A stretch of 64,000 bases of DNA from Bacteroidales bacterium UBA3808 (lineage in GTDB: Bacteria; Bacteroidota; Bacteroidia; Bacteroidales; Paludibacteraceae). Shown here in pieces: positions 52,412 to 62,600 of this stretch (within the stretch, counting starts at the first letter, position 1; each line of letters starts with the position of its first letter). The notes under the pieces are model-generated. The model did no database searches. It saw only the letters and a list, made by a program, of their open reading frames with translations, and had not been told where the DNA came from. The stretch is from contig DFEG01000044.1 in assembly GCA_002369075.1 (NCBI GenBank), forward strand, positions 1 through 64,000, in the 5' to 3' direction. The position numbers and the translations under genes were made by a program.

Positions 52412-53368
52412 TTAGTTATCAATTTCACACATACAAACGGAAGGTGTACGCGTGACGTTAAATCTAAAGGTAGCCCGGATACCAAAGGAAATGAACTGGC
52501 TCACGGACTTCATGACATTCTGTCCGGCATATGCCGTAGAAGCAGGATCCATATGAGCGTTCAGGACCGAGTTGAACCGGATGTTGGATTGGAGGTTCTC
52601 ACGGTTACGGGTAAGCGGATTGGTGTCCACCGACGAATAATCGACAATATCAGCCGTATTATGCTTCCCCGCCACGGGGACGGCATACTCCACATAGGCA
52701 CCGATACGCAGCGAGTAGCCCGGCACAAGGCGGATGAACCCTCCCACCTCCGCCATCGGCGAGACCATGAGCGCCGGGGCTTTATACGAGCCCTTATAGC
52801 CATAGGTGACCGTAGGGTAATAGCCGTAGGACGGCACATCGCGTGAGACCACATCGATGAGGTTGACGTACTTGCCTTCGGTGTACATATCGGTTGTCAC
52901 CGAATAGGTGTTCCACAACGGCATGGAGACTTTCGCGCCGAGCGAGAAATAGACCTTATCCTTGATGCGGTAGCCGAACCATACGGGCACCGAGCCGTAG
53001 AGCGTGTGCTCCTGCTCGCGGTAGCCCGAATAGACATACCGATAGAGCACGGGCACGCCGTCCCTGTCCGGAGAGGGGAACTGGTCCACCATCTGATTCT
53101 TCATGTTAAACCGCGAGAGCCGATAGTCGGCACCTATGCCGAAGGAGAAGAAGAAACCGCTCCTGAGCACCTCATAAGAGAGGGCTATCTGACCGTCTGC
53201 ACCCGCAACCGGACTGATCATCTCACCGCACGACATACCCAAGCCCGAACCTCCGGCAACAGAGGCTGTGATGAAATGCTGGGTAATCGGTTTCTGCGCC
53301 GCCAAGGGCAGCGGGAACACCAACAGGGTCAGTGCGACCAGAGGCAATATGTATCGTTTAGCGAACAA
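52412..53368 (-). CDS. outer-membrane barrel protein
   Basis: About 318 residues. No ATG gives a good start; TTG at 53368 yields FAKRYILPLVALTLLVFPLPLAAQ, a clean signal peptide, and overlaps the upstream T9SS gene by 11 bp. A longer TTG start at 53434 is possible. The mature protein is made of amphipathic strands rich in Tyr and Phe (FFFSFGIGADYRLSRF, GSVPVWFGYRIKDKVYFSLG, FISFGIRATFRFNV), the pattern of a small outer-membrane barrel. It ends with CMCEIDN. Not a PorP/SprF by motif. Between a T9SS cargo and an OmpA-type protein, it may assist surface attachment; that is inference. Confidence 0.72.
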   Translation of the reverse strand: MFAKRYILPLVALTLLVFPLPLAAQKPITQHFITASVAGGSGLGMSCGEMISPVAGADGQIALSYEVLRSGFFFSFGIGADYRLSRFNMKNQMVDQFPSPDRDGVPVLYRYVYSGYREQEHTLYGSVPVWFGYRIKDKVYFSLGAKVSMPLWNTYSVTTDMYTEGKYVNLIDVVSRDVPSYGYYPTVTYGYKGSYKAPALMVSPMAEVGGFIRLVPGYSLRIGAYVEYAVPVAGKHNTADIVDYSSVDTNPLTRNRENLQSNIRFNSVLNAHMDPASTAYAGQNVMKSVSQFISFGIRATFRFNVTRTPSVCMCEIDN

Positions 53369-56300
53369 TGATCGGTTGTGATTGATGGTTGTCAAATACA
53401 ATGATATACATTCCGCTCTGCGCCGGAGCGTCAAAAGAGCTTACTGCATCGGTCTTGGGATAAGCCGCCACGGGCACACCCAACAGGTTATACACCGTGC
53501 ACGCCGTTCCTGCGGAGCGATAGAGGGTACCTCCTCCCTCAACGGAGGAAGGCCATACACTGAAGCGGTCCGCGGCAAGGAGATCAACGCCCTGGGCGCC
53601 TCCCGAATAGTAGATCGGGCAGCTCTCCACCGCATAGTTCTCGCCCTCCCGCATGAGGCTCAGCACGTATGTGGAACCGATATCGGAAGCGGAGGTAGGT
53701 ATGTAGGACGCAGTATGATCGAGTTTCTCGCCGTTCTTGAACCATGTGAACGAGACAAACTTATGTCCGCCGTTGTATTCCTCATTCTGGGTGGCGATAA
53801 AACCGCCGTTCTGCATCACAATGGACGTAGGATAAGTCACCATCAGCTGCAAGGGCTGGATATCCATCTGGCACCGCTCGCCTCCGAACTCCACCTGTAC
53901 ATTATATATATCCGGACGTGCGCCTGCAGGCAGAGGAATGATGACCTCTTCGCCGTTGGCAAAGCGATAGACCGGTGCAAAACCCTGCTCCTGATCCTTG
54001 GCGGAGAAATAGACCTTGATACTGTCCATCGAGCCCGAGAGGGTGCGATAGGGCATTGAGAAGAGCCCGTCCTCCAGACACGCTTTGACAGAATGCGGGT
54101 ATTCCACCTCAAGCTTGGGATCCACCGTCAGTTTCAGCGAGATCAGACTGTCGCAGCCATAGACAGAGGTAAGCGGGAGGGTCATGTCCGTCGTAGCGGT
54201 ATAGTACTTGCCGTCACCCGGGAAGAAATAGCGTCCTCCCTCACAGATGCGGTCAATGTACGTGGTATCATAGGTAGAGTGATAGAAATGATCCCGAATC
54301 TGCAGATACTCACAGCCTGACCCATTCTTAAGCGTCGTAGTATCGGAGCGGTTGGTACCCTCCTCGCAATAATGGATTGCCTCATGCGTGTCCGGCGTCG
54401 TGATATCCGGCAGAGACAGATGGAGAATGTACGGATGCGTACAAATACCTCCGGAGATGGATGCCGTCACGGTAACATCAAACTCGCCGCCCTCTGCCGG
54501 GAAAAGATGGGTCACTTTCGGTTCCAATGAGGATACCGGGTCACTGCCATCTCCAAAATCATACGTGACAGACTCTACAGGCTCGTCCGTAAGTACCGAA
54601 TCGAGGGTCTGGCGGTTAATTCGCACCACATGGCAATCGGGAACTATCTCCACTATATTATGACAATCTGCGGCTGTGGTCGAAGCTACCGATGCTTTTG
54701 ACTGCGGGAAACGGGGATTCGGGTTTGCCTCCAAGGTATAGTAGCAAGAAGCATTATTGGGGTCGATAATATCCACCAAATAGATGGTAGGATCATCGTT
54801 CCCGATATGGAATTCCCTATTTGTGCCAAGTACCGTTTTAGCAGGGTCATTAGCGCGGTACCAACGGTAGTTGAAACCCTCCGGGGCCTCAAAATGGTCA
54901 GTTGTAAAATCGCCACAAGCTATACCTTGCAGGTCACCACCTGTACAATTAAGCGTGAAATAGGCATAACCATAGTGTCCGGACAACGTACAATCAAACG
55001 CCGAAAGACGGATCTTGAGGGTAGAACCGATATAGTCACGCAGACTTACCGTAACCGTCTGCCAGTCGCACCACTCCGTATCTTTATACGGGCCATCCGT
55101 AATCTTGTTCCAGGACTGGGTATCTCCGAATCCGACCTTAAAGTCCTTCTGCGCGCAGGTGCTTACTACCGTATTTCCCTGCAGCACATCCAACTTGAAA
55201 CGGGGCTGTTCATCTTCATCGTGGCTCGGGTTCTCCAGAACACACGCAAACTTGAGCACCAACAGGTCGCTCACCCCCGCCTGAACAGGGTACTCGTACT
55301 CAATTGTAGAGGCGTGGTCTCCCGCACTATCCCAGAAACCATTGACACGAATGGAAGCGATTTCGCCATCGGGAATGGTCTTCAACTGATTGCCTGTACG
55401 CGGGTCTCTCTCTCCCTGCTTATAATGGATGACATGGCGGCTCGTCTCATCATCGGCTCCATTGGGACCTAAAACCTGCCCCACATGATCGTATAGATAC
55501 GGTGTATAGCCGGCAGAAGTTCCTCCATACGAATAATCGCAGCGATCCGTCCAATAACATTTGGCAGCTCCCGAATTATCCTGGGTGAGGTCGAAGATAT
55601 CAATACACCGCGCCCCTTTTATCCAGACGAACTTCTCGGTGTACACCCATGTACTATGTCCGTTATCGCTCACCGAGCGGACATAGATATAGTAGTATCC
55701 CTCCTCGCTGAGATCCGGCATTGCCATTGATGTAGTCGCTATGCCGGAGAAAGAAGACATCGTCTTGGTGTGATAGTTATAAAGGAGCACATCATAGGAA
55801 GACGCCGATCCGTTCCAAGAAAGCGTATTGGTATTCCCGTCATAGCGTACGTTCGTAGGCGGCGCCACCTGCGTACCGGGATATACCATGATATTATCCA
55901 CCTTACCGGCAGGCTCCACTGGGGGAGTCATGCTATTGAGCCAGAGGACTACGAGTTTACCGCCATTGCCGGCAGTAGTGAAGGAGAAAGCCGAGCTTCT
56001 CCAATTCGACACGCCTCCGTAACGGGTAGTATTGGTAGCATAGGGCGGCAGCGAGAGTGAAGTACGATCGCTATAGTTACCATAGGTAAGGGTGTTCGCC
56101 CCTTCCACCCAGAACACATACACACCGTCCGGAGCACCCGCCCCCATCGCCTCATAGTCAAAGACAACGCTGTAGGTTCCCTGCGCCAGCTGCAGCGTTC
56201 GGGAAGCCGTGACAAACACGCTTTTTGCATTGGAGTAAGAGGAAACGAGGGTATCAGCACCTGTACCGGAAGAAATATACAATCCCGAGGAAGCAGCGGC

Positions 56301-56504
56301 AGCACCTACGCCGAAACCGCCTGCTCGACCGATAAACCATTTATTGGTAAACTCCGACAAAGGACGGCTGGCAGCAGACTCATTCAATTTCCATTGTGCA
56401 TTCTCCGTAACATTCTCGAAGTCACAGGTATAAGAAGTCAGCTGTTGTGCACTCAGCACGGTCACCGACATCAACAATATAACTATATATATAGCCCTTT
56501 TCAT
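53358..56504 (-). CDS. T9SS-exported protein with FN3 and PKD domains
   Basis: A 1048-residue protein starting MKRAIYIVILLMSVTVLSAQ (signal peptide; ATG at 56504). The first 180 or so residues form a jelly-roll-like domain (YTCDFENVTENAQWKLN), then an FN3 domain (APTNVRYDGNTNTLSWNG), another beta domain around SWNKITDGPYKDTEWCDW, and a PKD domain (VTYDFGDGSDPVSSLEPKVTHLF). The end, RFSVWPSSVEGGGTLYRS...SGMYIIVFDNHQSQPIIVR, is a type A T9SS sorting domain. The protein is thus exported and probably anchored at the surface; the domains suggest adhesion. It has its own promoter (56550-56580). Confidence 0.88.
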   Translation of the reverse strand: MKRAIYIVILLMSVTVLSAQQLTSYTCDFENVTENAQWKLNESAASRPLSEFTNKWFIGRAGGFGVGAAAASSGLYISSGTGADTLVSSYSNAKSVFVTASRTLQLAQGTYSVVFDYEAMGAGAPDGVYVFWVEGANTLTYGNYSDRTSLSLPPYATNTTRYGGVSNWRSSAFSFTTAGNGGKLVVLWLNSMTPPVEPAGKVDNIMVYPGTQVAPPTNVRYDGNTNTLSWNGSASSYDVLLYNYHTKTMSSFSGIATTSMAMPDLSEEGYYYIYVRSVSDNGHSTWVYTEKFVWIKGARCIDIFDLTQDNSGAAKCYWTDRCDYSYGGTSAGYTPYLYDHVGQVLGPNGADDETSRHVIHYKQGERDPRTGNQLKTIPDGEIASIRVNGFWDSAGDHASTIEYEYPVQAGVSDLLVLKFACVLENPSHDEDEQPRFKLDVLQGNTVVSTCAQKDFKVGFGDTQSWNKITDGPYKDTEWCDWQTVTVSLRDYIGSTLKIRLSAFDCTLSGHYGYAYFTLNCTGGDLQGIACGDFTTDHFEAPEGFNYRWYRANDPAKTVLGTNREFHIGNDDPTIYLVDIIDPNNASCYYTLEANPNPRFPQSKASVASTTAADCHNIVEIVPDCHVVRINRQTLDSVLTDEPVESVTYDFGDGSDPVSSLEPKVTHLFPAEGGEFDVTVTASISGGICTHPYILHLSLPDITTPDTHEAIHYCEEGTNRSDTTTLKNGSGCEYLQIRDHFYHSTYDTTYIDRICEGGRYFFPGDGKYYTATTDMTLPLTSVYGCDSLISLKLTVDPKLEVEYPHSVKACLEDGLFSMPYRTLSGSMDSIKVYFSAKDQEQGFAPVYRFANGEEVIIPLPAGARPDIYNVQVEFGGERCQMDIQPLQLMVTYPTSIVMQNGGFIATQNEEYNGGHKFVSFTWFKNGEKLDHTASYIPTSASDIGSTYVLSLMREGENYAVESCPIYYSGGAQGVDLLAADRFSVWPSSVEGGGTLYRSAGTACTVYNLLGVPVAAYPKTDAVSSFDAPAQSGMYIIVFDNHQSQPIIVR

Positions 56505-56549
56505 ATACCTGACACCTATGAGTTTATCGTTTTTACACAAAAAAGTACG

Positions 56550-56580
56550 CAAAATTACCATTTTTTCTTTAAAACACCAA
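56550..56580 (-). promoter_or_regulatory. promoter of the PKD/FN3 T9SS gene
   Basis: TTG (56578-56580), 20 bp, TAATTTTG (56550-56557) on the minus strand, with a leader of about 40 nt. Confidence 0.75.
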
Positions 56581-56640
56581 ATTTTTTAACAAAAAAGTAA
56601 GAAAAAAATGCTTTTTGCGTTCTTTAGTGTACAAAACAAA

Positions 56641-56679
56641 CCAAAAGCGGTGCCACTTTTCCAGAGGCACCGCTTTTGG
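56641..56679 (-). terminator. terminator of the large FN3 T9SS gene
   Basis: A perfect 14-bp stem, ccaaaagcggtgcc (56641-56654) and ggcaccgcttttgg (56666-56679), followed on the minus strand by TTTGTTTTGT. It lies 18 bp past the stop at 56697. Confidence 0.9.
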
Positions 56680-56696
56680 GAAAATTCACTGTCAGA

Positions 56697-59600
56697 TTAG
56701 TGAACCAGGAGCGAAGATATGAATATCTCGTTGCCGATAACAATTCGCACAGTATATACGCCGCTTACCGCAATACCCGGCAAGATGAACGGTTTATCAG
56801 CACCATGTTGCGCGTAAACGAGTGCGCCGGTAGCGGATATGATTTCGATACGCGCCTCAGCCAGCATCTCGGACGAGAAGCTATTGAGGATATGTATCGG
56901 TTCACCCGCTTTCACAGGGTTCGGAGCGATGATCAGCGACTGAGCCGTGATATTATCGACAGCCTGGTCATCCGGATCTACCGGTTTCTGGTAAACAGAG
57001 AGGTGGAGATATACTATACTGTCACAACCTGTCACCGTGGAAACCGTGTCAAACTGCGCTACCGTAGCCTGTATGTACTCCTTGCCGTGCCACTTATACG
57101 CTTCGCCTTGTGCAACCGAGTCATAGAGATGCTCCTCCTGTTTAGCGTTCACCGTGACATGGAGTTTAACAACATCCTCGCAGCCATAGGCGTTCGGCAC
57201 GAAACGAACCTGATCAGCCATGCCTACTTGAGCGGTGAAGGAGAACAAAGCTCCGTCTAACTCTTCGTTGACCGGCTCTCCCTCGCAGAGTACCATCGAG
57301 TGCTCATAGACGGAAATCGCATGAACCGTGAGGTTGAGTGTCTGGACGGTATCCGGCAGATTGGTTCCGTTCGCAGCGGGACGGTACTCTACGAAAGTAT
57401 TGCTACCCAGAGTATAGTCGTCCTCCGTGACATAGAAGGAATTGCCGTAGTTTGCTCCCGCGTAATCAGCGCCGTCACAGATATCGCCTGCATAATTCAA
57501 TGCCACGGAACGGTTGACGACCACATTGCCGATATGAACATAATTATCCGCATTGCTTTGCGTGGACTCGCCATAGAAGGCAACCTTGACAGACTGGTTA
57601 GCGTATGCGCTAAGGTCTATATAGTACTTCTGCGCCTTCGACGTCAGGTCATTATAGACATAGTCGCCCGTACCGGAATTATTCCACTCTGCCAGTTTTC
57701 TCCATGTGTTGCCGTTATCGGTTGATACCAATACTGCAAGACGGTCATCCACACCGGTATCGGCAGAAGAAGAATAAGTAGAAGAGTAAGGCACTCTTGC
57801 GGCAGTGAATGTCAGCACGACATTCGGATCGCCGTTACCGGTAGCCAGACTAACCATAGGCGATACAAGCCAGTAGTTCCAGGTACCACCGTAAATATCG
57901 CCGACGAAATGATTATCCGCAATCAGCGTATCACCCTGTGCCACATGCCACCCGGTATAAGTACTCGGGGTGAACGGTGTCAGTTGAGCCGAACCGTTGA
58001 TTACGTCATCCATTAGACCGCTATAGTTCTCCCAACCTGCCGGCATATCCGTACCCGTCATATCCGGAGCATAACGGATTATGTACGGAGTATTGAACGA
58101 TATCTGCTCCCATGCAGAGTACTCGCCCTCGCCACAAGCCTGACGCGCATAGAGATAATAGGTAGTCTCGTCCTCCAGTGTCAGGTTAAAGACATAGGTG
58201 GTATCCGATATATCCGCCGTCTCGATAGCCGTCGTGGCATCGTATGCCGCTTCCTTGCTGATTGCGACTTGGGCATTATGCTCCTGACCGTCCGCGAAAC
58301 GGAAATCAAGCTGTACGCTGGTGGTTGTGATATGGGAAGCAACCAGCTTCTCTACACCGAGACAGCTCAAATCCATTTCCTCTACCAGTACATCGTCCAT
58401 ATACAGACCGCGTGTGGTCTCCGAAGCATTTGCAGCAGCCATCTTGATGGCTATATACTGACCGGAGCCGGTATAGCTGTACAAGGGCACTACGAATGCC
58501 TGATAATCGGTTGATGCAGGCGTGAACGAAGCAAGTGCCACGAACGTGGAGGCATCCGACGGGTTCGTCATCACACCTACCGTAAACGTAGCGTCATAGG
58601 AGGTGCTGTAAGCCCGTGCGTGAAGAGTCAGACGCTTATTACCCAGATCCGTGATCCGCGGCAGAATAGCATACTGGTCTTGAGGATCGTAATCCGTGTA
58701 AGTGCTATAATAGGAATAGAACTTCACCGAGTTGGTACCCGAGTTGGAATAAGTCGAGGAAGAGCTATTCGCCAGTACCGTAGGATAGATCGTATAATCC
58801 GAATAAGACGATTGGTACGTACAGGTATTGATGTAATCCCAGCATATCGGGAGCACGTGCGTGTTCGAGACAGCTGTTACCTGATCGAAGTCTGCGAGCC
58901 ACGGGAACACACTGATCTCTCCGCACTCTGTAGCGAAAGATGCCGGTGCAGACCAGTTGGATACCGTCTCGTCGTCACAGTAAACGCGGAGCTTGACCGT
59001 GTATGACGTGGAGGCAGACAGGTTCGTCAGAAGGAGCGTATCCTGATTAAATACCATTTGCTTGTAAACCGTATCAGCGCCCGCGAAGACTGCTGCCTCG
59101 TAAACGGAAGCAACCGAATCCCAGCGAATGACAGCGGAGCTATGGGTTATATCCGATACGCGCGGTGCCCCCGGAGCGGAACATTCAACCTGGCTGATAG
59201 CGAAGTTATCCACCGCGGCAGGAGGATTGGATCCACCGGAACCGTCATTCTTCCATGCCAAGACTACCTTGTACGTACCTGCCGGTACATATATCTCTTC
59301 CGTCTCAAAACTGGTCCACTTCGTTGAATCCAAGTTCAGTTTGGATCCGCCGTCAAGAGCCACCCAGCCTTCCGGCAGAGCCGAGGAAGAGAAGCCCGTG
59401 GCAGTAGTGCCGGCAACCAAGTTGGTCGTTTCAGGAACAAGTGCCACGCGCAGGTAATCCCAGGTACTCTCACCGTGTCCTTTCCAGTCATAGCTGAAGA
59501 TATAGCCGCCATCCTCGAAGTAGACATTCCGGACAGCATATACCATTGCCGAAGAGGAGAGCGAGTATCTGTAGCTCGTACCTCCGTTGTTGGAGATATA

Positions 59601-62600
59601 GAGCGAATGAGTACCGCCGTTGCTGACGGCTTCACCCCATGCCCATGCATTGGTAGAGGTACCGTTGACCAGTGTCCAAAGGTTAGCATCCTCAAAATTG
59701 TCAACGAAAGGTACAGCGGAAGCCGTAGCGAACGAGATCACTCTGCTCCATTCGGAATAGAGTCCCTCACCACATTCCGCACGCACGTAAAGGTCATAAG
59801 CGGTAGCAGGCTCCAGATTCTCCAACAGGAGAGTCTTGGCACCCGAAACGGCAATGACTGTATCCGCGCCCGCCGGCAATGCAAAGCCTGCGGCACCGAG
59901 TGCCACCTCGAACGAAGAGGCATTGCTGCTCCAGTTCACGCTCGCGGAAGTAGTTGCAGGTGCTACCGAGATACCAGACGGAGCCAGACAATCCGGTGCC
60001 TTCGATACCTCCAGGTCGTCAATCCATACATAGTTGGACTTGTCGAACTCGGACACAAGCGCAATGTACTTGCCCCGGGCACCTTGGAAGTAAACGGTGA
60101 CATCCTCCCAGTAATTACCCGAAAGAGTAGGACTGCTTACCTCCGCCAGCTCATAGGTATCTATCAGTTGGAAGGTCGAGAAGTCCGTCGGATCAGTCAT
60201 GGTACCTATCTTGATACTGTGCGCGTATGTAGAGGACGCATAGTTGTTCATGGAGGATCCCGCATACATTGCGCGTGCCTTGAAGGTCAGCTGCAGTGTA
60301 TCCAGCATAGCGTTCAATTCAGGTAGCACAACATACGATCCATTGGTCGAGGACGAATAGAGGCGCAACGCCGATGTACCCGAATAAGCGTACGTGCTGG
60401 AATTGGTGTTGTTCTGGATGTAGGATACATACGACGTAGAAGCATATCCCTCCATCCAGCAGGACGGAATCATCTCTGACGAAGCACCGGAGTAAACGGG
60501 CTTGCGATTATTCACATCATCAAAGTCCTCGCTATACGGCACCTCTGCCAGACAGAGCGTAGCGAACGAGGTGGAAGTCCAGGCACTCGTCTCCGTATCG
60601 GAGCATATTCCGCGTACATAGACATGGTAGTCCGTCTGCTGCTGCAAGCCGCTGAGCGCAACGCTTACCGTATCAATCGTATCATGACGAACGATTAACG
60701 AAGATGCCACTTGCGCAAGGGTGTCAGGATCAATCACCGCATTCGTTACTACAAAGTCATATTCCGGAGAAGGATTCTTCGAGAAACTGATGACAGCCGA
60801 AGAAGTAGTGATTGCCGAAGCATTCAGTCCCTTTATCTCGCGACAAGCAGGCATGAGTGCCACTTCTATGTTGTCCACCGTGGCATACCAGCCGCTGGTT
60901 GCCGTATAGCGGATGGCAAGACGCGCGTCACCGAGCACGGAATCAGGAATTACATCCAACTCCACCCAGTCGGACTGGACAGCTGTCTTGTTAGCCGTCG
61001 GACGAGGCAGTGTCTCTATCGCTACAAAAGAGTTCTGCTTGGTAATATCCGTCATGTAACCGATTACCAGATCACCGGACGATGTTCCCTCTATGGCATA
61101 CTGCATACGGATCTGCAACTCATTAAGAGAAGCCATCTCGGGCAGAATGAAATGAGCATACCGGGTGGAAGAACCACCGGAACCGTTGAAGAACAGATAC
61201 TTGCCTGAAGCAATATAGTTGTAACTATTATCGCTGTTCACATAGGCATAAGGACCGCTCATGGCATTGAGAGAGGCATAACATAACGGTGCCGCTACCG
61301 CAGTAGAGGTTCCGGAACCGGTAGCATACGCCTCGAAATCTTCCGTCCACGGGAAAGAACTGATTGCCTCGCACTCCGTACCGAACATCACTCCGTTGGA
61401 CCATGCGCCGTGCTCGTCATTGTCGCACAATGCACGGATGTATGCGTAGAAGGTGGAAGAAGCCGCGAGATGGTCCACCCTTACCGTATCGGTTGTTACT
61501 GTATCGCGGAAAACCACGAGGTTTGCCGTAGCCAGGGTATCCGGGTTAGCAACCGCTGCGGTAGTTACCAGTACATCATATGATGCTGCTCCGTTGAGAG
61601 AGAAAGTAAGTTTGGCCGAGGAAGAGGTGATGCCGCTCGCTGCAACATCCTGTACCTTCTTACATTGCGGCAGGACATACAGTGCTACATCATCCAGATC
61701 CAGATATGCATCTCCCGAACCGTAGTTACTCGTACCCTTGAAATAGATAATAACCGTATCTCCCGTATAAGCGGACAAATCCAACTCATACTGCGTCCAA
61801 GAGGACACACCGGTCAAATTACTGAAGAGAGACGTCTTCGTAAGACCGCCGTCGTTCGAGACAAGCACTTCTCCGGCACCTCCTGTCGGGTTCTTCCACC
61901 AGAAAGAGAGACCTAAATCTTCAGACAGGTAGATAGACGGAGTGGCCAGGAAATTGGTACTACCGGAAGGATTGTAATATGAATCGAAACTCAGGCAGGC
62001 ACCATCATGTCCTGATGCGTAATAACTCCACTTGTAGCCGGCAGATGTAGTCGTGCCTTCCGCATTGCTCCAGCAGTCCGGTATGCCGGATGTGATACCG
62101 TTGAAGGACTCTGACCAGAGATTGTCTGCACTCGCATTGATAATTCCGCATGCCGTGACAAAGGCATATGCATCCGTCCACTCACTGGCGGAAGCATTAT
62201 CGCAATGCGTACGGACATAAGCGTAGTACCGGGTGGAAGAACGGAGACCGTTCACCGGCACTACAGTATCTGTAATCATACCGGCAGAGAACACCATCAG
62301 TGCCGAATCGGCAGCCGAGAGATGGTACATATCCAGCAGAGCGGATGCAACCACTACGTCGTAGGCGGCGTTATCTATCTCATTGAAACGGATCTGCGCA
62401 CTGCTCTCGCCGATACTGTCGGCTGTTAATCCCGTTACCGGCAGACAGGTAGGTATCACGTTCACTTTGACATCGTCGATATTGAACGGTTCATAGTATG
62501 TTCTGTAACCTCCTATAACACCAACGGAAGCGTCATACTCTTGTTCTCCTACCAGCACGCGTTTGAAGGCGATATACTTGCCTGTACCTGCATAGGACGA